The position numbers and the translations under genes are program-made. This document shows positions 36,889 through 46,485 of a stretch of 64,000 bases of DNA, in pieces. The DNA is from Paraburkholderia edwinii (GTDB taxonomy: Bacteria; Pseudomonadota; Gammaproteobacteria; Burkholderiales; Burkholderiaceae): contig NZ_CP080095.1 in assembly GCF_019428685.1 (NCBI RefSeq), positions 2,418,001 through 2,482,000 on the forward strand. Reading direction: 5' to 3'. The notes beneath the pieces are model-generated. The model made no database searches. It worked only from the letters and a program-made list of their open reading frames with translations, and had not been told where the DNA came from. Position 1 is the stretch's first letter. Every line of letters begins with the position of its first letter.

Positions 36889-37347
36889 ATGACTTCCCTC
36901 GCCACCGATCCCGCTTTCGCCTCGCTCCTCACCGACACCTATCAACGCCTCGTCGGCAAACCACTGGTTCCACATGATGTCCCCGCCGCCGACCTCGCGC
37001 GATGGCTCTACGAAGACGCGCCGTTCGTCGTGCTCTCCCACAACACCGACGCCGACCCGCGCTTCGTGTACGCCAACCGCACCGCGCAACGCTGCTTCGA
37101 GTACAACTGGGATGAGTTCGTCACGCTTCAGTCACGGCTCTCCGCCGAACAGCCCAATCGCGAAGAACGCGCGCGTCTGCTCGACGATGTCCGCACCAAA
37201 GGCTTCTCCGCCGACTATCGCGGTCAACGCATCGCCAAGTCCGGACGCCGCTTCTGGATCGAAAAAGCCATCGTCTGGAATCTAGTCGATCAAGACGGCA
37301 ACTACCGCGGTCAGGCCGCCACGTTCGCCGATTGGGTCGATGTTTGA
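36889..37347 (+). CDS. MEKHLA-domain (PAS-like) protein
   Basis: A 152-residue protein filled by one MEKHLA domain, a PAS relative first described at the end of plant HD-ZIP III factors. Typical stretches are WLYEDAPFVVLSHNTDADPR, FVYANRTAQRCFEYNWDEF, SRLSAEQPNREERARLLD and SGRRFWIEKAIVWNLVDQDG. Stand-alone bacterial members are of unknown role; a ligand- or redox-sensing function is plausible. I start it at ATG 36889, just before the domain; the ribosome binding site is poor. It is convergent with the Lrp-type regulator. Confidence 0.85.
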   Translation: MTSLATDPAFASLLTDTYQRLVGKPLVPHDVPAADLARWLYEDAPFVVLSHNTDADPRFVYANRTAQRCFEYNWDEFVTLQSRLSAEQPNREERARLLDDVRTKGFSADYRGQRIAKSGRRFWIEKAIVWNLVDQDGNYRGQAATFADWVDV

Positions 37348-37423
37348 CGCGAACGTCAAACGCAACCTCAACCCAAGCCTCAACCGCGAAGCACAAAGGA
37401 CGAGAACGAACGGCGAAGCCGTC

Positions 37424-37963
37424 TCACGCGTCGTTTTCGTCTTCCCGCCCATGCAGCGTCAGCCCGCCCGCCGGCAACGGCAGCGCCGTCTTGTAGCGCA
37501 CCTGCTTCAACGCGAAGCTCGATCGGATGTTTGACACGCCTGGTATCTTTGTCAGGTGATCGACAATAAACCGCTCGAGCGCCTGAATATCCGGCATCAC
37601 GACCCGCAGCAAATAGTCCGCGTCGCCCGTCATCAGATAACACTCCATCACCTCCGGCCGCTCATCGATCGCCTGTTCGAAGCGCCGCAGCCCGTCTTCG
37701 ACCTGCTTTTCCAGACTCACCTGAATAAACACGTTGATCTGCAAACCCAGCACCTCCGGGTTCAGCAGCGTGACCTGCTGCTTGAAAAGCCCAAGCTTGT
37801 CGAGCGCCCGCACCCGGTTAAAACACGGCGTCGCCGACAGGTTCACCGCGCGCGCCAGCTCCGAATTCGTAATGCGCGCGTTCTGCTGCAGCTCGTTCAG
37901 GATGCCGATATCGATGCGGTCGAGTCGGCGGGACGTGACGTTGGGGCGATTGGGCGTGGTCAT
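37424..37963 (-). CDS. Lrp/AsnC-family transcriptional regulator
   Basis: A 179-residue regulator. The N-terminal winged helix-turn-helix is [20 protein letters not shown] then [20 protein letters not shown]. The C-terminal RAM domain includes [20 protein letters not shown], where amino acids bind in this family. The start is placed at MTTPNRP (37963), which gives the normal family length. It is divergent from the AceE-like gene with 155 bases between, so it most likely controls that gene, as MdeR controls mdeAB in Pseudomonas putida. The inducer is probably an amino acid or its keto acid. Confidence 0.9.
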   Translation of the reverse strand: MTTPNRPNVTSRRLDRIDIGILNELQQNARITNSELARAVNLSATPCFNRVRALDKLGLFKQQVTLLNPEVLGLQINVFIQVSLEKQVEDGLRRFEQAIDERPEVMECYLMTGDADYLLRVVMPDIQALERFIVDHLTKIPGVSNIRSSFALKQVRYKTALPLPAGGLTLHGREDENDA

Positions 37964-38118
37964 AGTGTGTTTATTCCGGTTGTGGCGCGAGTTTAAGAAT
38001 AAATACACTATCCAAATCCGAAAACGCAAGCAAATGAGACGCACATTTTGTGGGCTCCCCGCTAACATGTTCCTCATCCCGATGAACCATCGATCGGCAA
38101 CCGGATGTGGAGTGTGCG

Positions 38119-40986
38119 ATGACGGACTTGTCCAATGGCAATGAGCAACTGCGGCGGCTCAACGAAGACGCCGACCCGCAGGAAACCACCGAATGGCTCG
38201 ATGCGCTGCAAGGCGTACTCGAACACGCCGGCAAGGACCGCGCACAGTTCCTGTTCGATCGTCTCGCCGAACACGCGCGCTCGCTCGGCGTGCAATCCGC
38301 CCGCACGCGCTTTACGCCCTACCAGAACACGATCGCGCTCGAACAGCAGGGCCGCTATCCGGGCAATGTCGAACTCGAGGAAAAACTCGCGGCCGCCTTG
38401 CGCTGGAACGCGCTCGCGATGGTGGTGCGCGCCAACAAGGCGTATGGCGAACTGGGCGGCCATATCGCCAGCTACGCGTCGGCGGCCGATCTGTTCGAAG
38501 TCGGCTTTAACCACTTCTTTCGCGCATCGGCGGCCCATATCGAAGGCGCTGCCGACGGAAAAAGCGAAGGGAACAGCGAAGCAAACCGCGACGGAAGCGG
38601 CGGCGACCTCGTCTACTTCCAGCCGCATTCGTCGCCGGGCGTCTACGCGCGCGCGTTCCTCGAAGGCTTTCTCGACGAACAGCACTTGCGTCACTATCGC
38701 CGCGAAATCGCAGGCCCCGGCCTCTGTTCGTATCCGCATCCGTGGCTGATGCCTGATTTCTGGCAGTTTCCGACCGGCTCGATGGGCATCGGTCCGATCA
38801 ACTCAATCTACCAGGCGCGCTTCATGCGCTATCTGCAAAACCGCGGTCTCGCGCAAACCGACGGACGCACCGTCTGGGGCTTTTTCGGCGACGGCGAGAT
38901 GGACGAGCCCGAATCGATCGGCGCGCTCTCGCTCGCCGCGCGCGAAGGGCTCGACAATCTCGTGTTCGTCATCAACTGCAATTTGCAGCGGCTCGATGGA
39001 CCCGTGCGCAGCAACGGCCGCATCGTCGACGAACTCGAAGCGCAGTTCAACGGCGCGGGCTGGAATGTGATCAAGGTGCTGTGGGGCTCCGACTGGGATG
39101 CGCTGTTCGAGCGCGATAAAAGCGGCGCGTTGCTGCGCGCGTTCGCAGAGACCGTCGACGGCCAGTTCCAGACCTTTTCGGCGAACGACGGCGCCTACAA
39201 CCGCGCGCATTTCTTCGGGCAGAATCCGGCGCTCGCGGCGCTCGTCGAGCAGATGATCGACGACGATATCGATCGCCTGCGCCGCGGCGGCCACGATGCG
39301 CGCAAGCTGTTTGCCGCGTATCAGCAGGCGCGCCGTCATCGCGGCCAGCCAACCGTGATTCTCGCGAAGACCATGAAGGGCTTCGGCATGGGCGCGGTCG
39401 GGCAGGGCCGCATGACGACGCATCAGCAGAAAAAGCTCGGCGTCGACGAACTGAAGGCATTCCGCGACCGCTTCCGTCTGCCGCTCTCCGATGACGATGT
39501 CGAGCAGCTGAAGTTTTACAAGCCCGCCGCGGACAGCCCCGAAATGCAATACCTGCACGCGCGCCGCGAATCGCTCGGCGGTTATCTGCCGCGCCGCCGC
39601 CGTACCGCGACGCAAGGGCTCGCGGTGCCTGCGGTGCAGGACTGGGCGCAATTCGCGCTCGACTCGAACGACCGCGAAATCTCGACGACGATGGCGCTCG
39701 TGCGCATGCTCACCGCGCTGCTGAAAGACCGCGCGCTCGGACCGCGGATCGTGCCGATCGTCGCCGATGAAGCGCGTACCTTCGGCATGGCGAACATGTT
39801 CCGCCAGGTCGGTATCTATTCGCCGCTTGGGCAGCTCTACGAGCCTGAGGATCTCGGCTCGATGCTCTATTACCGCGAAGATACGAAAGGGCAGATTCTC
39901 GAAGAAGGCATCTCGGAAGCGGGCGCGGTGTCGTCGTGGATCGCGGCGGCGACGTCGTACAGCGTGCACGATCTGCCGATGCTGCCGTTCTACATCTACT
40001 ACTCGATGTTCGGCTTCCAGCGCATTGGCGACCTGATCTGGGCCGCGGCCGATCAACGCGCGCGCGGCTTCCTGATCGGCGCGACAGCGGGCAAGACGAC
40101 GCTCGGCGGCGAAGGGCTGCAGCATCAGGACGGCACGAGTCATCTGGCCGCATCGACCATTCCGAACTGCCGCGCGTACGATCCGGCCTTCGCTTATGAA
40201 GTGGCGGCGATCGTCGATGCGGGGATGCACGAGATGGTCGACGCGCAGCGCGACGTGTTCTATTACGTGACCGTCACCAACGAAAACTATGTGCAGCCGT
40301 CGGTGCCGGCCGCGACGTTCGATGCGTTGCGCGAGCCGATTCTGAAGGGGATGTACCGGTTGCCCGCGGCCGCTTCCGCTTCCATTTCCGGCGCCGATCG
40401 GGATCATGATCGCGATCCTGATCTTGCGCACACGACGCAGCAGAAAAGCGCGCGCGTGCAGCTGCTCGGCTCCGGCGCGATTCTGCGCGAGGCGATCGCC
40501 GCGCGGCAAATGCTTGCCGACGACTGGCAGATCGACGCCGCGGTATGGAGCGTGACGAGCTTCACCGAACTGCAGCGCGACGGCATGGAAGCGGAGCGGC
40601 AGGCGCGCAACAGCGGCACCGCGCCCGGCACATCGAACGACGCGCCCATCCCGTATGTGACGGCCGCGCTCGACGCAACGGAAGGTCCCGTGATTGCAGC
40701 GACCGATTACGTGCGAGCGGTGCCCGAGCTGATTCGCGCCTACGTGCCCCGTCGCTATGTGACGCTCGGCACCGATGGCTTCGGCCGCAGCGACACGCGC
40801 AGCGCGCTGCGAGCGTTCTTCGAAGTGGACCGCGTGTCGATCGTGATCGCCGCGCTCAATGCGCTGGCCGATGACGGCGACATCGACCGCGGCATTGTGC
40901 GCGAAGCGATTGCGCGTTATCGCGGCGAAGCGGATGGCGGGCAGGGTGGTGGCGATGCGGCGCAGGTCGCGCCGTGGCGACGCTAA
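38119..40986 (+). CDS. AceE-like 2-oxoacid dehydrogenase E1 (pyruvate or 2-oxobutyrate)
   Basis: A 955-residue homodimeric-type E1 of the AceE family, which decarboxylates a 2-oxoacid with thiamine diphosphate and passes the acyl group to an E2 lipoyl protein. The cofactor motif is [13 protein letters not shown], ending at [12 protein letters not shown]. Family landmarks [28 protein letters not shown] and [16 protein letters not shown] are present. Three low-complexity inserts (for example [17 protein letters not shown], about 150-166) make it longer than usual. The ATG 38119 has GGAG six bases upstream. No E2 or E3 gene follows, so it must borrow them. With the divergent Lrp regulator it resembles MdeB, which handles 2-oxobutyrate, rather than housekeeping AceE. 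Confidence 0.88.
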   Translation: MTDLSNGNEQLRRLNEDADPQETTEWLDALQGVLEHAGKDRAQFLFDRLAEHARSLGVQSARTRFTPYQNTIALEQQGRYPGNVELEEKLAAALRWNALAMVVRANKAYGELGGHIASYASAADLFEVGFNHFFRASAAHIEGAADGKSEGNSEANRDGSGGDLVYFQPHSSPGVYARAFLEGFLDEQHLRHYRREIAGPGLCSYPHPWLMPDFWQFPTGSMGIGPINSIYQARFMRYLQNRGLAQTDGRTVWGFFGDGEMDEPESIGALSLAAREGLDNLVFVINCNLQRLDGPVRSNGRIVDELEAQFNGAGWNVIKVLWGSDWDALFERDKSGALLRAFAETVDGQFQTFSANDGAYNRAHFFGQNPALAALVEQMIDDDIDRLRRGGHDARKLFAAYQQARRHRGQPTVILAKTMKGFGMGAVGQGRMTTHQQKKLGVDELKAFRDRFRLPLSDDDVEQLKFYKPAADSPEMQYLHARRESLGGYLPRRRRTATQGLAVPAVQDWAQFALDSNDREISTTMALVRMLTALLKDRALGPRIVPIVADEARTFGMANMFRQVGIYSPLGQLYEPEDLGSMLYYREDTKGQILEEGISEAGAVSSWIAAATSYSVHDLPMLPFYIYYSMFGFQRIGDLIWAAADQRARGFLIGATAGKTTLGGEGLQHQDGTSHLAASTIPNCRAYDPAFAYEVAAIVDAGMHEMVDAQRDVFYYVTVTNENYVQPSVPAATFDALREPILKGMYRLPAAASASISGADRDHDRDPDLAHTTQQKSARVQLLGSGAILREAIAARQMLADDWQIDAAVWSVTSFTELQRDGMEAERQARNSGTAPGTSNDAPIPYVTAALDATEGPVIAATDYVRAVPELIRAYVPRRYVTLGTDGFGRSDTRSALRAFFEVDRVSIVIAALNALADDGDIDRGIVREAIARYRGEADGGQGGGDAAQVAPWRR

Positions 40987-41085
40987 GGGCTCACGACAAT
41001 GTTCGCGCTATCACGTTTCGTCATACGGTTGGCTGGCGGGAAGCGGCGGTGCCGTCTTGCGAGCATGGCAAGCGCCGCGACCCGG

Positions 41086-41145
41086 CGTGACTAAACATGA
41101 CCAGGCGCGACTAAACGAGACCGAACGTGACTAAACGGGGCCGAA
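41086..41145. repeat. 20-bp tandem repeat, three units
   Basis: Three abutting 20-bp units start at 41086, 41106 and 41126. Each contains GACTAAAC at the same offset, with four to six changes elsewhere. A partial fourth (CGATGACAGG) follows. The array lies between the AceE-like gene and the convergent J-domain gene, where no gene is present. Confidence 0.85.
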
Positions 41146-41189
41146 CGATGACAGGGCGCCGCGTTGCAGCGCAACGCGCGCGCCCGTCC

Positions 41190-41909
41190 TTACGAGCGCA
41201 CGCCGAAGAAGCTATGCCACAACGAATCGAAGAAGCCTGACGGCTTTTTGCCGTGCGCGTCGGTCTTGTTGCCGCCTGCCGCCGTGCGCGGCGCGGTGCT
41301 TGTGGTCGCGGTGTACGCGCGCGGGGAGGGTCGTTTCTTGCGCGTAGCCGCCGCGGCGCGTGCCGCGCCGACCCGCGCCTGCTGCAGCGCCCAGACGCTG
41401 TCGGCAATGCGCGCCGCGACCTCGGGCGGGCATTCGCGGCCGAGCAGCACGCCTAACAGCACATCGCGGTTATGGCCTTGTTCGGCGAAGCGCATCGCAA
41501 AGCTCACGCGCTCCTGGTACTTCGCTTCGGCCGCGATCTGCTCGGCGCGTTCGCGCCTTGCCCGTTCGGACCTTTCGCGCTCGCGCTGCTGCTGTTGCTG
41601 CTGCGCGTGCTGCTGATGCGCATGCTGCCGATGCTCGTGATGTTGCCGCTGCTGTTCGTGACGGCGTTGCTGCTGCGTTTGCCAGCGATGCATTTCGGTC
41701 GCATAGACCGAGTCGTAGACCTTGCGCTTGTCCGGATTGGAGAGGATCTCGTACGCATCCTTGATTTCGAGGAAGGTCGCGCGAGCGGCTTCTTCGTTGC
41801 CGGCATTGCGGTCGGGGTGCCACTTCATCGCGGCCTTGCGATAGGCGCGTTTGATTTCGGCGGCGCTCGCGTCTTCCGCTACGCCTAGCTTTGTGTATAG
41901 GGTTGCCAT
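41190..41909 (-). CDS. J-domain (DnaJ-like) protein
   Basis: A 239-residue co-chaperone-like protein. The J domain fills residues 1-65, beginning [20 protein letters not shown], with HPD in [10 protein letters not shown] and [14 protein letters not shown] at its end. It should stimulate an Hsp70. A very polar Gln/His/Arg-rich linker follows ([18 protein letters not shown]), then a basic C-terminal part ending [18 protein letters not shown]. There is no zinc finger or C-terminal substrate domain, so this is a type C J protein with a target set by its tail. I start it at the J-domain methionine (41909). Confidence 0.85.
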   Translation of the reverse strand: MATLYTKLGVAEDASAAEIKRAYRKAAMKWHPDRNAGNEEAARATFLEIKDAYEILSNPDKRKVYDSVYATEMHRWQTQQQRRHEQQRQHHEHRQHAHQQHAQQQQQQRERERSERARRERAEQIAAEAKYQERVSFAMRFAEQGHNRDVLLGVLLGRECPPEVAARIADSVWALQQARVGAARAAAATRKKRPSPRAYTATTSTAPRTAAGGNKTDAHGKKPSGFFDSLWHSFFGVRS

Positions 41910-42127
41910 GTCGGGTCGATGCTCGATACGGTTCCGGGCATCGTAGCATGGACGGCATGCCTGCCGCGTGGGCGGGCGTACATGGCGTGGCGGGAAAGGA
42001 ACACGGGAACACGCCGCGGCGCGTGCCGCGGGCCGGTTTGCCGGTAGACGCGTGCAATTGTGGGCGGCAACGAACGAAGCTGCTTGCGCGTCGAGGTAAC
42101 GTGTCGCGTGACTGGATACGTCGATCT

Positions 42128-42166
42128 CTGTGTGCATGCCGGGCGGTTAGCCCGGCATGCACACAG
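42128..42166. terminator. Perfect 17-bp hairpin, possible terminator
   Basis: CTGTGTGCATGCCGGGC at 42128-42144 is an exact inverted match of 42150-42166, with loop GGTTA. It lies 32 bases after the stop of the glycine-rich gene on the minus strand. There is no T-run, so it may act as a 3' RNA-stabilising or Rho-assisted element rather than a classic terminator. Confidence 0.6.
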
Positions 42167-42198
42167 TTAGAAGCGGCAATGCATAACGCGCAGAGCGC

Positions 42199-42894
42199 TT
42201 ACGCGGCCTGCCTGTTTCCGAGGCCGAGCATATCGAGGAAAAACTTCGGTCCGATAATGGCGGCGAACGACATCGACTTCCCGGAAGACAACGCCCCCGA
42301 AGACAACGCCTCCGAGGATGGCAACTCGCCGAAGCCGCGGCCCAGATTCCATGCGCCGCTAGCCGCGCTCGAATAGCCGAGGCTACCGAACTGTCCTTCG
42401 CCAGTGCCGTAGCCAGCACCGTAGCCGTAGCCGCCCGAGCTGCTGACTTGCGTCGTCGTTTTCGTCACGGTGCCGTCCGGGCTGACGCTGGTGCTTGTGC
42501 TAGTGGCCGTCTTGCCGTCGCCGCCATAGCCGCTATACAAACCGTTGGCGCCGTATGTATTGCCCGTGCCGTAGCTGCCGTAACCGCCTTGGCCGCCGTA
42601 GGCGCCGCAGCCACCGTGGCCACCCTTGTGCTCACAGCCGCCACGTGTGCGGCCCGCCGTCCAGTCGCTCGCGTTCGTGTTCGTGTTGGTGTTTGTGTTG
42701 CCGCCCCCGCTCGCGGCCACGTTCGAGTTGGCGTTGGCGTTCACGTTGATGTTGATGTTCGTATTTTTGGAGCCTGAGGATTTCTCCGTGCCGCCGAGCA
42801 ATGCGCCGATCAGGCCCGTGGCGCTCCTGACCTCAGTGTGGGCTGCGCCGGCGAAGTCGCCCTTTAAAGCTTGCCCTATTGCTGCAATACACAT
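42199..42894 (-). CDS. Glycine/asparagine-rich low-complexity protein
   Basis: A 231-residue protein. A short N-terminal helix region (MCIAAIGQALKGDFAGA, ATGLIGALLGG) is followed by Asn/Thr repeats (NTNININVNANANSN) and a Gly/Tyr-rich middle (GGYGSYGTGNTYGANG). A hydrophobic end (MSFAAIIGPKFFLDMLGL) closes it. No classical signal peptide is evident. AAGGA lies before the ATG. The composition recalls surface or secreted glycine-rich proteins such as harpins, but there is no specific match. Its leader shares a hairpin and translation start region with the next minus-strand gene, so the two are probably regulated alike. Confidence 0.6.
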   Translation of the reverse strand: MCIAAIGQALKGDFAGAAHTEVRSATGLIGALLGGTEKSSGSKNTNININVNANANSNVAASGGGNTNTNTNTNASDWTAGRTRGGCEHKGGHGGCGAYGGQGGYGSYGTGNTYGANGLYSGYGGDGKTATSTSTSVSPDGTVTKTTTQVSSSGGYGYGAGYGTGEGQFGSLGYSSAASGAWNLGRGFGELPSSEALSSGALSSGKSMSFAAIIGPKFFLDMLGLGNRQAA

Positions 42895-42920
42895 AATGGT
42901 TGTTCCTTAAGATGTGGATA

Positions 42921-42943
42921 CCAGATTTCCCGTCTGGCCGGGT
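42921..42943 (-). promoter_or_regulatory. Leader hairpin element, copy A
   Basis: A 23-bp element 26 bases upstream of the glycine-rich gene, identical but for one base to 43607-43629. On the minus strand it can fold as CCAGA-N7-TCTGG. The remaining 295 bases up to the next gene (42944-43212) show no gene. Confidence 0.7.
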
Positions 42944-43212
42944 GTTGGCCGGCGCATGCGATCGGCATGCCCGGTCAAAATCTGCCTGCGCGCATGCGCT
43001 ACCGTGAACAGCTGAACAGGCTGACGCGACGCTCAGCGCGCAGTGCACCTGCGGCCGGATGTCGAGGTCCGGCCGCTCACGCTCATGCCGCTTGCGGGCG
43101 GCCGGTGCATGCGCAACACCGTGGCAGTGAAACTTCGGGTTCACTGCCGTTGGCGGTCGACGTTGCCTGCGACCTGTTCCAGGTAGCGACCGGTTCGGTG
43201 TCTTTGTTGCGA

Positions 43213-43581
43213 TCAGTACTCTCCTTCGCGCTGTTCCCTTTCGAAGTGCGTTTCGACCTTGCCGGTGTCGCCGAGCATATGAGCGAGCATTTCGCCGCCT
43301 TTCGACAAGAGGTGGCCGATAAAGAAATCGGGTATGAAGTGAATCAATTGACCGATCGGGCCCATCTTGCTCAGCGTTTCCCCGACAACCTTCAAGGCAG
43401 GGTTGTCCAGCATCTCGTTGGCACGGTTAATCGCGTCGGTCATTTGCGTATTCGACTTACCGGCCGCTTTTGGCGCGGTCTTTTCGTTGTTACCTTGGCT
43501 TCCGCTTGCGTCTTCACTTTTGCTCACGCTGACGCTATAGCCGTAGTTGTACGTTTGGTTGTTTGAAACACCTGAGAGCAC
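43213..43581 (-). CDS. Small hypothetical protein sharing the leader of the glycine-rich gene
   Basis: A 122-residue protein: a polar N-terminus (SNNQTYNYGYSVSVSKSED), a Lys/Asn-rich linker, then an amphipathic C-terminal part (GQLIHFIPDFFIGHLLSKGG, then MLAHMLGD). I choose GTG 43581 over ATG 43656. AAGGAGG lies five bases before the GTG, and the start context AAGGA..CCATT-TG matches the glycine-rich gene, whereas the longer frame would run through the shared leader hairpin. No family is recognised. Both proteins end in a hydrophobic amphipathic segment, which may mean a common membrane or export route. Confidence 0.6.
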   Translation of the reverse strand: MLSGVSNNQTYNYGYSVSVSKSEDASGSQGNNEKTAPKAAGKSNTQMTDAINRANEMLDNPALKVVGETLSKMGPIGQLIHFIPDFFIGHLLSKGGEMLAHMLGDTGKVETHFEREQREGEY

Positions 43582-43606
43582 AATGGCCTCCTTGTCGTTG
43601 AATGCG

Positions 43607-43629
43607 CCAGATGTCCCGTCTGGCCGGGT
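43607..43629 (-). promoter_or_regulatory. Leader hairpin element, copy B
   Basis: The second copy of the element at 42921-42943, 22 of 23 bases identical, lying 25 bases upstream of the GTG start at 43581. It keeps the inverted repeat CCAGA/TCTGG and the following GCCGGGT. Confidence 0.7.
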
Positions 43630-43729
43630 ATCGTTGGCGCAAATGGCCGCCACCAAAAGGGATTTGAGCAGGATTAAGCGGGATCAAGCGCGCGAGTTCG
43701 CGCCGCGCGCATGCCGATACGCACCGTCG

Positions 43730-45481
43730 TCACGGCAACAGCCGCTCGAGCAGCGGCGACGTAAAAATCCGCTGCGGGTCGTATCGGTTCAGCACCGCAC
43801 GCGCGGCGTCCCATCTGCCGCCGGCCGGCTGCCCTTCGCTAAACGCAGCGGGAATCGCCGAGCCGATCAGCGGCATGTCCTGCCACGCAGCGCCGTCGGT
43901 ATACGCCCAGCCCTTCGACCACTCGGGCCGCACCGTCGCATACGAGCCGGCGTAGTTCGACAGCATCCATTGCTCAATCTCGCGGTAGAAGCGATTCGCG
44001 CCGGGCGTACCGGGCATCGTCAGGATGTCGAAGTAGACCGCGATATTCCAGTCCGGCCGGTCGGGACGCGGCCGCAGCGGCGAGAGCAGCGGTGCGGCTG
44101 CGCCGCTGCCAGCGTCGGCCGGCTGGTCGAGGCCCGTCACGCGAATCTCGACGGGCCCGTTCATCGGGTACTCGCCACGCGCGCGATAGACGTCGACGCG
44201 GTTCTGGTAGAACTGCACGAATTCCGCGATCACGCGTTGCACGTCGCTGCGCCGTGCCAGCACCGCGTAGCCGTTCGCGGTCACGCGCAGCGTGGACGGC
44301 CGGATGTACTGCAGCACGTTGCGCGACCAGCCCCAGATATCCGACGAGAACGTCAGCGCGAGCCCGGCGCTGACGATCGACATCTGGGTTTGCCCGAACA
44401 GCGGCGTCAGCTGGCATTCACCGCGCGTGACAATGCGCTTGATAAGGTCCGAGACCGGCTGCGTAATCGAGTCGGAGAACGGATAGTTGAACGGCTGGTT
44501 CACCGTGCGCGAGAAAAGCGGTTTTACCGGTTGCACGGTCCAGACCTTGAGCCACGGGCACGTGGTGAACGGAAACCAGATCACTTCCATACGGCCCGAC
44601 TGATCGAGAAACGACGCGACCGTGCGACCGCGCGATCCACCCGCGGCGAACAGCTCCGAGGCGGGAATATCGACAAAGCTCTGGCAGCGCAGCCGCTGGT
44701 TCGTGCCGGCTTCAAGCGTCACCTCGACAATCAGCGCGCGGCCGACATGCACAAGGAACGCCCCGATTTCCGGGTCGCTGCGCGTGAAGGTTCGCAGCAC
44801 GTATTGCTGCTTGCCCGCATCGAACACGACGGCGGTCAGCGAGAGAATCAGATTGCTTAGCGAGCCGTACGTATGGCCCGGCAATTGCGTTTCACGCGCG
44901 GCCGGAATCGCGGTGCCATGCCCCCCGATCGCGAGCGCGCCACCGAGTGTGATGTCGCCGGGCGCCGGACACGCCGTGACGCCGAGGCCATGCGTCTCGA
45001 GCTTCGCCAGCAGCGTTTCGAGCGATACGCCTGTTTGCGCGGTGACGCGCGCCGGCCGCGATGAGGTATCGACCCATACCTTCGTAAGCGACTTCGTCAT
45101 GTCGAGCAGCACGACCTGCTGGGCCGCGTTGCCTGCTTCGAGCGTCAGCGGCGACCAGTTGTGCATATAGCCGCGCGGGCGCACGCGATAACCGCTCGCG
45201 CGTGCCCAGTTGACGATCGTCGCGACGTCGGCGGGCGTCTCGGGCGCCGCGGTCCACACATTCGCGACCGCAATTTCGCCGCTCCAGTTCTGAAATGCCT
45301 GGCGATACAGCGTGATGCCGGCGGGAAAGCCCGGCGGCGTCGTGCCCGCACCTTGTGCATGCGCCGCGATCTGATAGATCGGCGTCCATCCGCCGACGAC
45401 GCCGGCCGCGGCCAGCCGGGCCATGTCGGCGATAAAGGTGCGGCGAGGCGTAACGGATGTGTTCGGGTGGTATTGGGCCAT
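43730..45481 (-). CDS. Class II cholesterol oxidase-like FAD oxidase, exported by Tat
   Basis: A 583-residue exported oxidase of the vanillyl-alcohol-oxidase fold, like the covalently flavinylated cholesterol oxidases of Brevibacterium and Burkholderia. A twin-arginine signal (TPRRTFIADMARLAAAGVV) starts the protein. The PCMH FAD domain has RPRGYMHNWSP, where H107 matches the histidine that links FAD, then PGDITLGGALAIGGHGTAIP. The C-terminal substrate part runs from about 230 to the end (FYREIEQWMLSNY, LNRYDPQRIFTSPL). It oxidises a 3-hydroxysteroid with oxygen, giving H2O2. The exact substrate is uncertain. The start at 45481 lies just before the Tat signal; the ribosome binding site is weak. 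Confidence 0.88.
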   Translation of the reverse strand: MAQYHPNTSVTPRRTFIADMARLAAAGVVGGWTPIYQIAAHAQGAGTTPPGFPAGITLYRQAFQNWSGEIAVANVWTAAPETPADVATIVNWARASGYRVRPRGYMHNWSPLTLEAGNAAQQVVLLDMTKSLTKVWVDTSSRPARVTAQTGVSLETLLAKLETHGLGVTACPAPGDITLGGALAIGGHGTAIPAARETQLPGHTYGSLSNLILSLTAVVFDAGKQQYVLRTFTRSDPEIGAFLVHVGRALIVEVTLEAGTNQRLRCQSFVDIPASELFAAGGSRGRTVASFLDQSGRMEVIWFPFTTCPWLKVWTVQPVKPLFSRTVNQPFNYPFSDSITQPVSDLIKRIVTRGECQLTPLFGQTQMSIVSAGLALTFSSDIWGWSRNVLQYIRPSTLRVTANGYAVLARRSDVQRVIAEFVQFYQNRVDVYRARGEYPMNGPVEIRVTGLDQPADAGSGAAAPLLSPLRPRPDRPDWNIAVYFDILTMPGTPGANRFYREIEQWMLSNYAGSYATVRPEWSKGWAYTDGAAWQDMPLIGSAIPAAFSEGQPAGGRWDAARAVLNRYDPQRIFTSPLLERLLP

Positions 45482-45958
45482 GTTCTGTTGGAATTGCCTG
45501 TAGTTCGATCGATTAAGACGTAGGAGCCGAATGCTTCGCATGCCGGGCCCGCACAACGGCGCGCGGCGCGACGTGCCGGGCTGTTGGACGTCGCGGATAC
45601 ATGCTAGGGATCCGTCTGTATCGATGGTCATGACTATCCATCGCGACGCGCGCGGCGGGCGTGGTGTGCGGGCGCGCGGGCGCGCGAAGCACGCCGAAGT
45701 ACCCCGAAGCATGCGTTCGGTCGGTGTTACTGGAATACGGCTCTCGCTTCGCGTGTTTTCGGTAGCGGAGGCACTTTGCAGTACGAGCGGGCAGTCAAGC
45801 TGCGCGCGAGCGCCCGTTCGAGCCTCCCTTATTCGAAGCTCACCGGTTCAACGCCGGGCGCTTATTTCAGGCGCTTTTGCCAGGCGCTTATTCCACGATT
45901 CGAAGCCTCATCGGCACGAGGCAAAACGGCTTACACAGTCAAGCAAAGGGCAAAAACA
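45482..45958. other. Divergent region upstream of the oxidase and SnoaL-like genes
   Basis: This 477-base region carries both divergent promoters. It includes the 13-bp triple repeat described separately (45857-45895). No gene is supported. Confidence 0.45.
45857..45895. repeat. 13-bp tandem repeat, three units
   Basis: Three abutting 13-bp units, GGCGCTTATTTCA, GGCGCTTTTGCCA and GGCGCTTATTCCA, end 63 bases before the start of the SnoaL-like gene. Equal spacing could make it a multi-site operator. Confidence 0.85.
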
Positions 45959-46456
45959 ATGAACGATCTGCAGACGCCTTGCGCCGGCAGCGCGAGTCGT
46001 GCCGACAGCGTGGACGCGATTTTGTCGCGCCGCTCGACGACCGAAAGTTATGAGGAGCGATGCCAGTACGCGCTCGACCTGGTCTGCGTTTACCTGCAGG
46101 AGGAGAATGCGCAACGGCTCGATCAATGCCTGCGCCTTTGCGCATTCGATGCGGTGTGGGAAGCGCCGTTGCGCAATGTCAGCTACGACGGGCTCAGCGC
46201 AATCAGCGCGAACTATCAGAAGTTCTTTCGCAACGTGCGCGATTTGCGTTTTGCGTTGCTCGAGCAGTTTGCGACGCCCGAGCGCGTATTCGTCGATTCG
46301 TGCGTGAGCTTTACGATGACCGGCGACGCCTTCGATAAAAGTCCGCTGCCGGTCGGCGCGCATGCGCGCGTGCGGCGCCTCAACACCTTTCATATTGCAG
46401 ACGGGTTGATTCGCCGCGTCACCGGCTACGAGATCTGGGAACAGGATGCCGCGTGA
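45959..46456 (+). CDS. SnoaL/NTF2-like protein
   Basis: A 165-residue protein of the cone-shaped NTF2/SnoaL fold: an N-terminal helix (YALDLVCVYLQEENAQRLDQ), then WEAPLRNVSYDGLSAISANY and strands ending LNTFHIADGLIRRVTGYEIW. Members are small-ligand enzymes or binding proteins (isomerases, dehydratases, cyclases). No active-site set can be assigned here. AAAGGG lies about nine bases upstream. It is divergent from the steroid oxidase, and many steroid isomerases share this fold, so a linked role is possible but not shown. Confidence 0.7.
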   Translation: MNDLQTPCAGSASRADSVDAILSRRSTTESYEERCQYALDLVCVYLQEENAQRLDQCLRLCAFDAVWEAPLRNVSYDGLSAISANYQKFFRNVRDLRFALLEQFATPERVFVDSCVSFTMTGDAFDKSPLPVGAHARVRRLNTFHIADGLIRRVTGYEIWEQDAA

Positions 46457-46485
46457 AGTGCGCCGGCGCGGTCAGCCGTTCGCCG

